Program-made: the position numbers and the translations under genes | From: an uncultured Clostridia bacterium | Lineage (GTDB): Bacteria > Bacillota > Clostridia > Oscillospirales > Acutalibacteraceae | DNA: 26,629 bases | Assembly: GCA_937884975.1 (NCBI GenBank) | Contig: CAKZZS010000040.1 | Location: forward strand, 1-26,629 | Direction of reading: 5' to 3' | Notes under the pieces: model-generated | The model's input: the letters and a program-made list of their open reading frames with translations, nothing else | Told to the model about the DNA's origin: nothing | The model's database searches: none | Shown here: positions 15,086-21,572 of the stretch, one piece after another | How positions within the stretch are numbered: position 1 is the first letter of the stretch | Layout: each line of letters begins with the position of its first letter

Positions 15086-15326
15086 ACTTTATTTCCTGTT
15101 CAAGATTTTTGAAGGTATCCGTATCAAAGAATTCGGTAATGGTGATGTCCAGACCGTCACAGATTTTCTTGATGGTGGTGATACCCGGGTTTTTGCTTTG
15201 ATTGTAAATGATTGACTTAATCGTGGTATAGGGTATGCCTGAAATTGTAGCCAGCTTGCAATAAGTTATCTTTCTCTCATAACAAAGCTCTGCTATTCTT
15301 TGTTTTGTTGCTTCCGCAATATTCAA
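15084..15326 (-). CDS. Small XRE-family HTH regulator
   Basis: 80 residues, almost entirely a Cro/C1 HTH (TKQRIAELCYERKITYCKLATISGIPYTTIKSIIYNQ, then a third-helix region TTIKKICDGLDITITEFFD). I chose a TTG start at 15326, since AGGAG lies eight bases upstream and longer versions would begin with a non-HTH hydrophobic stretch lacking a ribosome site. Its last 130 bp are the second copy of the direct repeat at 11904-12033. The adjoining inverted repeat 15376-15410 probably binds it. Confidence 0.72.
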   Translation of the reverse strand: MNIAEATKQRIAELCYERKITYCKLATISGIPYTTIKSIIYNQSKNPGITTIKKICDGLDITITEFFDTDTFKNLEQEIK

Positions 15327-15375
15327 AATAATCACTCCTATCAAAATTATGATAGCAATTTCAATAGGAGTTCGC

Positions 15376-15410
15376 AGACTATATATTATACTTATTACGA
15401 TATATAGTCT
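15376..15410 (-). promoter_or_regulatory. Inverted repeat operator upstream of XRE gene
   Basis: AGACTATATAT (15376-15386) and ATATATAGTCT (15400-15410) form an exact 11-bp inverted repeat around a 13-bp centre that includes TATAAT on the minus strand. The same half-site recurs as ATATATAGTCT near 15593-15603, upstream of the Spo0A-C-like gene. This suggests one regulator controls both genes. Confidence 0.6.
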
Positions 15411-15562
15411 TTTTTGACTTTGGCAACGCAAAGAGCGATAAACAGCTGCGGCGACATATCAAGCCCTGCTGATTTAATAGCCTCCTTGATTCCGTCCTCA
15501 ACCTCCTGTGGCGTTGTGTTATATTCTTTCGCCACCGTCTGAAGCATTCTTTTATAATTCAT
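15395..15562 (-). CDS. Small Spo0A C-terminal-like helical protein
   Basis: 55 residues (MNYKRMLQTVAKEYNTTPQEVEDGIKEAIKSAGLDMS...). The VAKEYNTTPQEVEDGIKEAI segment resembles the short stand-alone proteins annotated as sporulation initiation factor Spo0A C-terminal-like in clostridia. I chose the ATG with GGAGGTGA upstream (15562), and a longer frame to 15634 lacks such a site. It precedes the XRE gene in the same direction and shares the ATATATAGTCT motif. Function is unknown. It may be a regulator or accessory DNA-binding peptide. Confidence 0.6.
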   Translation of the reverse strand: MNYKRMLQTVAKEYNTTPQEVEDGIKEAIKSAGLDMSPQLFIALCVAKVKKDYIS

Positions 15563-15590
15563 ATTCTCACCTCCTTCAACACAATAGTAT

Positions 15591-15658
15591 AATATATAGT
15601 CTATCAAAATTTGTCGAAGTATGTGAGAAAACAAAAAGTTTTGCAGATTACTAAAAAG
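15591..15658. repeat. Direct repeat copy 1 flanking the GH43 insert
   Basis: AATATATAG, then TTTGTCGAAG..GTGAGAG-like sequence and AAAACAAAAAGTTTTGCAGA up to CTAAAAAG, nearly identical to 16921-16979 apart from a small indel. On the minus strand it forms the tail after a terminator hairpin (CTTTTTAG). Confidence 0.75.
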
Positions 15659-15705
15659 GGGCTGTGAAAAAACGCAATATTTTTTAATTGCGTGGCATCA
15701 CAGCC
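15653..15705 (-). terminator. Composite terminator hairpin downstream of GH43/DUF4417 remnant
   Basis: Outer stem GGCTGTGA/TCACAGCC (15660-15667/15698-15705), inner stem ACGCAAT/ATTGCGT (15672-15678/15687-15693). On the minus strand CCTTTTTAG follows. It is a typical long terminator. Confidence 0.7.
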
Positions 15706-15732
15706 TTTGTATTTTTGATGAAATTTAAATTT

Positions 15733-15885
15733 TTAAGAATTGAAGATATAACTTCCCCTTTCGGGAAACGGCTTGTTGTAGCAAAGAATTCTTTCAGGCT
15801 CAATTCTTTTCAGCATTTCATTGTAGCCCTTCATAAAACCTTGACCTCCTTTAGAACAGGTGGGCAAATCCTTGCTTTTTCTGTT
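15733..15885 (-). pseudogene. DUF4417-like gene fragment
   Basis: An open minus-strand stretch of about 50 codons reading ...SKGGQGFMKGYNEMLKRI... followed by EPERILCYNKPFPE and a short tail. It resembles the C-terminal part of DUF4417 proteins from phages and mobile elements (…GYxxMLxxIxPxxIxCYGxPFPEM…). The reading frame starts after a stop and has no good start: the AAAGGAGG before an internal ATG is explained by the Lys-Gly-Gly codons. The C-terminus ends early. It is most likely a remnant. Family assignment from memory of the motif only. Confidence 0.45.
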
Positions 15886-15894
15886 TTATAATCA

Positions 15895-16755
15895 CTATGT
15901 CATTTTAATAGGCAGAATATCGCCGTTTTCATTAAATCTCATTTCATCTATCGCTAAAATTCGAGCATGTTTGTTGTGTTTTCCGAGCGGTCTGCGATGA
16001 TAAACACAATAATATTTTCCGTCTTTATCCCTTATATAGCCATTATGACCGGGTCCGTTAGCAATATTCTCATCACCCGAAAGAATTTCGCCACGAGGAA
16101 TTACTTTTTCAAACGGGTTTAAGCTTATTCCGTAAATCACCTTATATGTTGAGTTCGTCCAATTTCCTGAGGAATACATAAAATAATATTTTCCGTCTTT
16201 TTTAAACATACAAGGAGCTTCGGTATATCCCGAAGGAGTTATTTCTTTAGTATTCGAAAATCCCTTCATATCGTCGTTCATTAAGCAAATATTACAATGG
16301 CCCCAACCGCCGTAAAACAAATAGACTTTACCGTTATCGTCTTTGAAAAAATGTGCGTCAATCGGCTGTGCTCCGTTTATAAATTCACTGATTAAATGAG
16401 TTCCTATATGATTTTTGAACGGTCCTTCAGGACAATCCGAAACGGCTATTTCCAGTCCACCGTCCTCGTTGTTATTCTGAATATCGTTGCAGGCAAAAAC
16501 GAGATAGTATTTGCCGTCTTTCTCTATTACTGAAGGCGCCCATACAGCTTTTTCTACATACGGAAAAGTGCTCATATCAACAATATCTTTTTGTTCTTTC
16601 CAGTTTTTTCCGTCCTCTGAAACATATAAATCAATATTTTTTTGCTGAAAATATGCTCTGGATTTTGTTGCGTAAATATAATACTTTCCGCCATATATTC
16701 TCGCTTCTGGGTCTGCGTGATAGGTCTTTGAAATATTTGAACTTGCTTTTAGCAT
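15895..16755 (-). CDS. Glycoside hydrolase family 43 enzyme
   Basis: 286 residues, a complete five-bladed propeller glycosidase without signal peptide, hence probably intracellular. The catalytic triad is visible: general base D15 in YHADPEARIYGGKYY, pKa modulator D133 in QPIDAHFF, and general acid E179 in YTEAPCMFKKDGKYY. The blade motif KDGKYYLVFA recurs. GH43 enzymes are mainly beta-xylosidases and alpha-arabinofuranosidases/arabinanases, and the compact single-domain form would act on imported oligosaccharides. It stands alone, with no transporter or sugar regulator next to it, between two direct repeats, so it may have been acquired. The promoter is at about 16804-16832. Confidence 0.85.
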   Translation of the reverse strand: MLKASSNISKTYHADPEARIYGGKYYIYATKSRAYFQQKNIDLYVSEDGKNWKEQKDIVDMSTFPYVEKAVWAPSVIEKDGKYYLVFACNDIQNNNEDGGLEIAVSDCPEGPFKNHIGTHLISEFINGAQPIDAHFFKDDNGKVYLFYGGWGHCNICLMNDDMKGFSNTKEITPSGYTEAPCMFKKDGKYYFMYSSGNWTNSTYKVIYGISLNPFEKVIPRGEILSGDENIANGPGHNGYIRDKDGKYYCVYHRRPLGKHNKHARILAIDEMRFNENGDILPIKMT

Positions 16756-16978
16756 AATGCCACCTGATTTCGCTATGGTTTTTTTTAAGGGTTTAATAGT
16801 GTAATGTTATAATACACGATTAAAAATGTCAACTACGTTTTGTTGCTAAAACTTTACATTATATCATTTAACCTTGTAACAGCAAATGTTTTTGCCTTTG
16901 CCCTCTCGTTCAGGCAGAGCAATATATAGATTTGTCGAAGCGTGAGAGAAAACAAAAAGTTTTGCAGATTACTAAAAA
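16756..16978 (-). promoter_or_regulatory. GH43 upstream region with promoter
   Basis: On the minus strand TTGACA (16827-16832) lies 17 bp from TAACAT or 15 bp from TATAAC (16804-16811). The rest is AT-rich, and a short open tail (...LPEREGKGKNICCYKVK stop, about 16870-16945 on -) looks like the remnant of another gene. No complete gene is visible. Confidence 0.5.
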
Positions 16979-16979
16979 G
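16921..16979. repeat. Direct repeat copy 2 flanking the GH43 insert
   Basis: Matches 15591-15658. Both copies lie directly beside a terminator hairpin of unrelated sequence, and both supply the hairpin's U-tract on the minus strand. Confidence 0.75.
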
Positions 16980-16999
16980 AGGAGGGGTTTCCCTCCTCC
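16974..16999 (-). terminator. Terminator of HipA-like gene
   Basis: On the minus strand GGAGGAGGG-AAA-CCCCTCCTC is followed by TTTTTAG. It lies 10 bp after the stop of the 17009 gene. Confidence 0.75.
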
Positions 17000-17008
17000 A
17001 TAAGACAA

Positions 17009-18139
17009 TTATTCAAGTAATAATCTTGCTCTTTCCTGAACCTTCTTTTCAAGATACTTTAAGCGTTCATCCGGCAAGTTATAGCGAGGGTGCTTCTTGA
17101 ATTTGAAATTCAGCATTCCTCTTAATTTATCTTTGTGCGCCTTTGTCAAAACCGCTTTTGCCTCACCAATATAGTCGTCATAAACGCATGGCAGCAAGGT
17201 GTCCGCATACTGTGAAAGCTTCTCGTAGCTTTCCAAATCATCTCTGCCCGCAAAGTTGAACAGTGAATTACCGTGGTCAAACAGCGGTGCAGGTGCGACA
17301 ATCTTATTTGTTTTATTATCCACGAGGAAACCGAAATTGCCATAGTGCCTGTCGGTATTATAAATCAGCGCATCCAGCACGAGCATATCATTCAGCGCGG
17401 CAACATACTTTTTGCCGAGCTTTTCATAATACGCTCTGACAGCTGACATGCCACCCGTTTTTACAATTCTGCCAACAGGAACAAACGAATAATCTTTGCT
17501 TGTGAACAACTCGCAATAGGAGCAAAGCTCCCCTTTCCATTTTGATAGATTATAAGGAATTGCATTAATACCCATTGCCTCTGCGACTTGCGCTGCGTAG
17601 TATTCAGAATACGGCTCCATTCCTGTATTAGAGGCTCCTGAGGTGCCGCCTTTATAAAGAAAAATTCTGCCGTTGTTTCTGCGCCAACATTTTGGTAGCA
17701 TACCGTTTGTTGTAAATTCGGGGCTGGACATTAACGAGGAACGCACACTACTTCCGTAACCAGTAAAAGCAATATTGGCAAGTATCTGACTAAAGCGATT
17801 GTCGTAAAGGTTGTACTTTGCAAAAGTGCCATCAAACCCTTCCTCAACAATCCAGTAGCAATCATTTAGCGAAAGACCTTTTGAAACCTTGATGATGTTC
17901 AGCGGTCTGTTCAGGCTCAACCCGCACTTGCTCAGGAAGTTTCTTACATACGCTCTGTTTACAGGAATGGTTCTGTGCTTTAACCACTTGTAAACACCCT
18001 CATCCGTAAGTTCCAAATCAAGCGGAAGCAGAGTTTTATCATCAGCTGTCCATACTATTTTTATGTCCGGATCATTACTATTGTCAACAGCAGTGAACTT
18101 TAATATGGTTTTGTCAAAGTGCTTCAGTTCATAAATCAT
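17009..18139 (-). CDS. HipA-like serine/threonine kinase-fold protein
   Basis: 376 residues with the HipA/PI3-4-kinase-like core. K163 in RIFLYKGG is the likely ATP lysine, NTDRHYGNFG (261-270; N261, D263, H265, N268) the catalytic loop, and DHGNSL (D288) the metal-binding motif. The N-terminal ~150 residues differ from Escherichia coli HipA and resemble clostridial stand-alone HipA-domain proteins. HipA phosphorylates aminoacyl-tRNA synthetases and causes growth arrest, normally with an HTH antitoxin HipB encoded next to it. No HipB-like gene is adjacent, since the upstream 650 bp is non-coding. Alternative: a phage- or element-borne kinase with other targets. Active-site residues look intact. 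Confidence 0.78.
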   Translation of the reverse strand: MIYELKHFDKTILKFTAVDNSNDPDIKIVWTADDKTLLPLDLELTDEGVYKWLKHRTIPVNRAYVRNFLSKCGLSLNRPLNIIKVSKGLSLNDCYWIVEEGFDGTFAKYNLYDNRFSQILANIAFTGYGSSVRSSLMSSPEFTTNGMLPKCWRRNNGRIFLYKGGTSGASNTGMEPYSEYYAAQVAEAMGINAIPYNLSKWKGELCSYCELFTSKDYSFVPVGRIVKTGGMSAVRAYYEKLGKKYVAALNDMLVLDALIYNTDRHYGNFGFLVDNKTNKIVAPAPLFDHGNSLFNFAGRDDLESYEKLSQYADTLLPCVYDDYIGEAKAVLTKAHKDKLRGMLNFKFKKHPRYNLPDERLKYLEKKVQERARLLLE

Positions 18140-18358
18140 AAAACCTCTCCTTCCTTAAATAATATATTAGTAGTTTACCACAAAATATTGCAACAATCAA
18201 GAATCATTAGTAATATCGCAATATGTATCCCTCACCTGCTTATGATATTTGTGTTATCATATATGATAACATATGTCAAATTATAACTAAAGAATGTCTT
18301 AAAGAATGCTATCCATGTCCGATATTTTGGACTTGAAAAGGTTATTTTTGTAAATCTA

Positions 18359-18387
18359 TTTACTTTTGGTTTTGGGCGTGATATATT
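18359..18387 (+). promoter_or_regulatory. Putative promoter of SAM riboswitch leader
   Basis: TTTACT (18359-18364) and TATATT (18382-18387) are 17 bp apart. The predicted transcription start would fall at the 5' arm of the riboswitch P1 stem. A moderate match only. Confidence 0.4.
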
Positions 18388-18388
18388 C

Positions 18389-18470
18389 GAGTTACCATAA
18401 AGAGTGTGCGAGGGACAAGCCCGATGACCACACAGCAACCTACCGAAAGGCAAGGTGCTAATGCTGGGGG
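18389..18470 (+). ncRNA. SAM-I (S-box) riboswitch aptamer, 5' and core part
   Basis: The sequence ACCATAAAGAG, GAGGGACAAGCCCGATGA, AGCAACCT and AGGTGCTAA follows the clostridial SAM-I consensus in order. P2 is GTGTG (18404-18408) with CACAC (18429-18433). P3 is between GCAACCT and AGGTGCTAA. SAM-I aptamers turn off methionine or cysteine metabolism genes when S-adenosylmethionine is abundant. After GGTGCTAATGCTGGGG the aptamer should continue with P4 and the 3' arm of P1. Instead element E1 (18470-18743) begins, and the P1-like ATGG of CTAACTATGGG is found only at about 18751. The next gene (18806) is not recognisably methionine-related, so the switch may be orphaned. Confidence 0.8.
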
Positions 18471-18743
18471 GTATTAGTACACAAACAGAAATAGCCTTAA
18501 ATCTCATATTTCACATCCATTTTACCATTTTTTGTCTTGATATACGTCAGTATATCTGCACCAAAGAAATGGCAAAACGAAAACAAACTATGAGATTTAA
18601 GGTGCTTCGCAGTTTTACCCTATTAATTATTTGCAAAGACAAGGCAAATTAACGAAGCAATACTTTCGTATTGCGAGGTGATTTAACGAAGTATTTGTGA
18701 ATAAGAAATGGGTAAAACCTAATTCTGTTTGTATACTAATACC
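18470..18743. mobile_element. Structured palindromic element E1 (MITE-like or RNA element)
   Basis: 274 bp with ~25-bp terminal inverted repeats (GGTATTAGTACACAAACAG... / GGTATTAGTATACAAACAG... read inward, 2 mismatches). Internally: P2 CCTTAAATCTCATA (18495-18508) with TATGAGATTTAAGG (18589-18602). Hairpin TTG-ATATAC-GTCA-GTATAT-CTGC (18537-18559). Junction TGCTTCGCAG (18603-18612). P3 GTTTTACCC (from 18612) with GGGTAAAAC (from 18710). Hairpin GCAATAC-TTTC-GTATTGC-GAG (18657-18676). No protein is encoded. E2 at 24844 has the same fold with different stems. Confidence 0.75.
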
Positions 18744-18805
18744 CTAACTATGGGATTCTCCTTTCTTCACTCTTTTGGAAAACTATTTTATAAGGAGTGT
18801 TTAAA
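18744..18805 (+). promoter_or_regulatory. Riboswitch 3' flank and leader of 18806 gene
   Basis: CTAACTATGGGATTCTCC directly follows E1 and is a candidate 3' arm of the SAM-riboswitch P1 (ATGG against CCAT at 18394-18397). No clear intrinsic terminator follows. TAAGGAG is the ribosome site of the next gene. Confidence 0.4.
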
Positions 18806-19108
18806 ATGAGAACACTAACAGAATTACTAAAAACAAATGAAAAGGTATTTATCCGCCTTGCAAACGACAACCTCAAGCAGAAGTTTATGCAGCAAGCGGA
18901 AGCGGAGGGCTTTGTGTACCAAGGGCAGAATCCTACAGAGTCGCAAGCCGAAAGCGTAATGATTATCCACAAGGATTACACGCTCGGAACGCTCGCCGGC
19001 TTCGCCACGCATATGCATTATTACACTTGTCCAAAGGAAATGCGTGTTGACTACGCAAGGTACATCAACGGACTTGATGACTTTTATTATGATATCAGGA
19101 AGGAGTGA
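18806..19108 (+). CDS. Hypothetical protein, 100 residues
   Basis: A short soluble protein (MRTLTELLKTNEKVFIRLANDNLKQ..., TLGTLAGFATHMHYYTCPKEMRVDYARYINGLDDFYYD). I do not recognise a family. It looks like the small genes found on clostridial mobile elements. AAGGAG eight bases before the ATG fixes the start. It is first in a three-gene plus-strand operon (next gene four bases downstream) and lies downstream of the E1-interrupted SAM riboswitch, but nothing in the protein suggests a link to methionine. Confidence 0.6.
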   Translation: MRTLTELLKTNEKVFIRLANDNLKQKFMQQAEAEGFVYQGQNPTESQAESVMIIHKDYTLGTLAGFATHMHYYTCPKEMRVDYARYINGLDDFYYDIRKE

Positions 19109-19112
19109 TAGT

Positions 19113-19739
19113 TTGAAGAAAGCGTATTTTGAATTAACGGATATGTGTTCCGATTTGAACTTCGATACAAACAGAGCAACTGAACTTATTAAAGAGGTTA
19201 ATATAAACCAAGTAATCGATACGCATAAAATCGGAGATGCATATTATCCGACAACACTTTTGGAAGCAGCAATTCTAAATTTTAACATTTCTATGGTTAA
19301 ACTTCTTCTTGCAAATGGCGCTAATCCCAATTTTATTGACGATTTAAATCGGGTAGACCCTGTTTTATGGAATCTACAATACCCGAGTGATTCAAACACC
19401 GAGAAAGATAATAACACTCAGCTAAAAATAACACAGTTATTATTAGAAAATGACGCAAGCCCTTTGATTGAAAGCGAAAGGGAATGCTTATTTAACTATG
19501 TTTGTTTTGCTACTTTCAACGATGACTATGATTACATATGGGAATATCGTTCAAGATTTTTTATCCTCTTAATTGCTTATGGAGGGAAAAGCGAATACTG
19601 CACTCCCGTTATATTAAAGCCATTTGATATGAAAAGCCTTGACCAATACCGATTTTACCTTGTGCCTTGCGACGATGGTTACCATCTTACAGGGAAAGTT
19701 GTTGATAAAAACGATACAACTATTGCAACCGTTTATTAA
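19113..19739 (+). CDS. Ankyrin-repeat protein
   Basis: 208 residues, starting at a TTG preceded by GGAAGGAG (spacing 7). A longer frame would overlap the upstream gene without a ribosome site. Residues about 30-75 contain an ankyrin-type repeat (PTTLLEAAILNFNISMVKLLLANGANPNF) and a second, weaker repeat (NTQLKITQLLLENDASPLI). The C-terminal ~80 residues are not assigned. Ankyrin repeats bind proteins. In small bacterial operons they are often found in immunity or toxin-modulating proteins, but no toxin is evident here. It lies between a small hypothetical gene and a membrane protein gene. Confidence 0.65.
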   Translation: MKKAYFELTDMCSDLNFDTNRATELIKEVNINQVIDTHKIGDAYYPTTLLEAAILNFNISMVKLLLANGANPNFIDDLNRVDPVLWNLQYPSDSNTEKDNNTQLKITQLLLENDASPLIESERECLFNYVCFATFNDDYDYIWEYRSRFFILLIAYGGKSEYCTPVILKPFDMKSLDQYRFYLVPCDDGYHLTGKVVDKNDTTIATVY

Positions 19740-19759
19740 TTGTCCGAGGAGGGATAGTT

Positions 19760-20179
19760 ATGAAAAATTACAGCCCTTTATTCCCTTTTAAAATGCCGGG
19801 CGACAGCTTCTTTGATAGCAATAAGGACGGCAGGCTGACAGGCTTTGAAACCGTCATGCGTGACGCTCATCATCTTGAAATGATGAACAAAGCCAACCAA
19901 GAAGCAAAAGTAAAAAGCGAAAACAATAAGCTGCTGTATCATTACAATGATACAGCATACACGCCCACACCGATTGCTGACGATAAAAAGGAACAGCCAA
20001 AGCAACACCCGAATTCAGGTACAACAATTCTTGCCTGCGGTTTAGTTATATTCTTCGTCATTATTGCCTTTGCCATTGCGATAAATACAGAAAATGATTT
20101 CATCAGAGCGCTGGCAATGTTCGGCTCCGTTGGATTAGGCGTGATTGTACTCAAAGCATTTGGATTATTGAAAACATAA
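19760..20179 (+). CDS. Membrane protein with EF-hand-like calcium loop
   Basis: 139 residues. The N-terminus has DSNKDGRLTGFE (residues about 19-30), a good EF-hand/dockerin-type calcium-binding loop (D-x-N-x-D-G-x-L-x-x-x-E). A charged linker (about 40-85) with Pro/Lys/Gln precedes two hydrophobic segments (TTILACGLVIFFVIIAFAIAI and ALAMFGSVGLGVIVLKAFGLL). It is therefore a C-terminally anchored small membrane protein with a cytoplasmic or external EF-hand. GAGGAGGG precedes the ATG. It is last in the operon and ends at a strong bidirectional terminator. Function unknown. Confidence 0.65.
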   Translation: MKNYSPLFPFKMPGDSFFDSNKDGRLTGFETVMRDAHHLEMMNKANQEAKVKSENNKLLYHYNDTAYTPTPIADDKKEQPKQHPNSGTTILACGLVIFFVIIAFAIAINTENDFIRALAMFGSVGLGVIVLKAFGLLKT

Positions 20180-20184
20180 AGTAA

Positions 20185-20217
20185 CTCCCCTTGAATTTTG
20201 GTTCAAGGGGAGCGTTT
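20185..20217. terminator. Bidirectional terminator between convergent genes
   Basis: CTCCCCTTGAA (20185-20195) pairs perfectly with TTCAAGGGGAG (20202-20212). CGTTTTG follows on +. It separates the EF-hand protein gene from the convergent TipAS gene. Confidence 0.85.
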
Positions 20218-20219
20218 TG

Positions 20220-20585
20220 TTATTTGGTATAAATTGAAATTGCTTTGCCGGCATATTCTGCCGTGCCGATAGCGTATTTATCAATATTATTTTTGAAGCG
20301 GTCATCGACAATGTACATCTGACCGAGACCTTTTAGAATTTCATCGGTGCAAGCATAATAGTTTTCGGTAATGTAGTCCTGCAGCTTTTTGACAAGCGCC
20401 TGTGCTTCGGCTGAATTCGGCTCTGCGCCGCTTTTCATCAGCTCTGCAAAATCACGGAAAATATATTCAAGACCTGTGTTAATATCCGCAAAGCGTTCTT
20501 TTGAATAAGCTGCTGTTTTTTCGTTAAACTCTGCATACGCCTCGGTATTTCCCCAGCGTTCTTTTACTTCTTTTTCAAATTTCAT
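20220..20585 (-). CDS. Stand-alone TipAS antibiotic-recognition domain protein
   Basis: 121 residues matching the TipAS domain (KEVKERWGNTEAYAEFNEKTAAYSKER..., then a helical bundle ending NNIDKYAIGTAEYAGKAISIYTK). In TipA-type MerR regulators this globin-like domain binds thiopeptide antibiotics. Stand-alone forms can sequester the drug. No MerR DNA-binding part is attached or adjacent. AGGAG seven bases before the chosen ATG argues against the longer start at 20615. It is 26 bp after the GNAT gene, in the same direction, hence likely co-transcribed. A drug-binding role is inferred from the family. Confidence 0.75.
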   Translation of the reverse strand: MKFEKEVKERWGNTEAYAEFNEKTAAYSKERFADINTGLEYIFRDFAELMKSGAEPNSAEAQALVKKLQDYITENYYACTDEILKGLGQMYIVDDRFKNNIDKYAIGTAEYAGKAISIYTK

Positions 20586-20611
20586 TATCTTACTCCTATG
20601 CAAGTTTAGCT

Positions 20612-21052
20612 TCAAATAAGAGATTTTATGTATAATACTATCTCGTTATTGTTCCTGTTCCTGAAAACATAATTATCCGTTTCAAAACCGAGCTTTGTAT
20701 GCAACTTTATACTGGCATTATTATTTGTTCTGATTTGCTGACAGACAATCTTGTAGCCCTTTGCTCTCGCTATATCCATCGCTGCTTTCATAGCCTCGGT
20801 TGCATAACCACGCTGCCGGTATTTTTTAAAAATATCCGGTCCGATTGAAACAATGGATGAAGAGTGCTCATATAGCGAAATCATTCCAACACACACTTGC
20901 TCATTCAAAACAACAAACATTTTGAAAAACTTATCTTCATACAATTCAGAACTTGATTGCATAATTAACTTACTTGTACTTTCTAAAGACATATTATACT
21001 TTGCCATTAGTAATTCCGTATCTGCCTCAGATATTGGTTTTAGTTCTAACAC
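20612..21052 (-). CDS. GNAT-family N-acetyltransferase
   Basis: 146 residues. The acetyl-CoA-binding motif A is visible (IGPDIFKKYRQRGYATEAMKAAMDIA, with Q/R-x-x-G-x-A as YRQRGYATEA), and motif B as TNNNASIKLHTKLGFETDNYVF. Start is GTG at 21052 with AGGTGA upstream. It closely resembles the Rim-type acetyltransferases that modify small molecules or protein N-termini. Paired with TipAS it may belong to a small resistance cassette, which is inference. Confidence 0.78.
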   Translation of the reverse strand: MLELKPISEADTELLMAKYNMSLESTSKLIMQSSSELYEDKFFKMFVVLNEQVCVGMISLYEHSSSIVSIGPDIFKKYRQRGYATEAMKAAMDIARAKGYKIVCQQIRTNNNASIKLHTKLGFETDNYVFRNRNNNEIVLYIKSLI

Positions 21053-21271
21053 TTACTTCACCTATTTCATCACAATTCGTTATATAATTATAACATATTA
21101 ACAATTGATTCTCAATGCCACACTTTAACACATTTCAAACCCGCATAATAATGGTTTATTGAGCTTGCAAAAAATGGTATAATAATATTATAAAAATGAA
21201 TTGAAAAAGTGAAACATTATGGCTGACAAAATCTGCTCTTCGGCAGAAACAACGAGCTCAAGAACAGATAT

Positions 21272-21532
21272 TTGCATATTGATTTTGAAAGTGCAATTCA
21301 AAGTGACAAAAAAGATAATCCAAAGCGCCAAAATGTTACTTTGGAGGAATTAGCAATACTTAATGCTATTAAGGATAATCCCAAAATCACACAAAAAGAG
21401 CTTGCCGTAATCATTAGTAAATCAGACCGAACGGTAAAAAGATATATGGATTCTATGCAGGAAAAAGGTCTTATCAGAAGGAAGAACGGAAAGCGTAACG
21501 GCGAATGGGAAATTCTTGTTGAAACAGAATAG
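21272..21532 (+). CDS. Winged-helix DNA-binding protein, probably N-terminally truncated
   Basis: 86 residues from a TTG, with a clear winged helix (TLEELAILNAIKDNPKITQKELAVIISKSDRTVKRYMDSMQEKGLIRRKNGKRNGEWEIL). Such a domain is found at the C-terminus of larger ATPase/AlbA_2-type regulators. The ribosome site of the TTG is poor. An upstream ATG at 21219 is in another frame that ends early, so a frameshift or deletion may have removed the N-terminus. It ends 11 bp before a good terminator. It could also be a functional small repressor. Confidence 0.5.
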   Translation: MHIDFESAIQSDKKDNPKRQNVTLEELAILNAIKDNPKITQKELAVIISKSDRTVKRYMDSMQEKGLIRRKNGKRNGEWEILVETE

Positions 21533-21543
21533 GCAGCGCAAAG

Positions 21544-21570
21544 CCGAACTCGTTTGAGTTCGGTTTTGTC
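21544..21570 (+). terminator. Rho-independent terminator
   Basis: CCGAACTC (21544-21551), GTTT loop, GAGTTCGG (21556-21563), then TTTTGTC. It directly follows the winged-helix gene. Confidence 0.85.
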
Positions 21571-21572
21571 AT

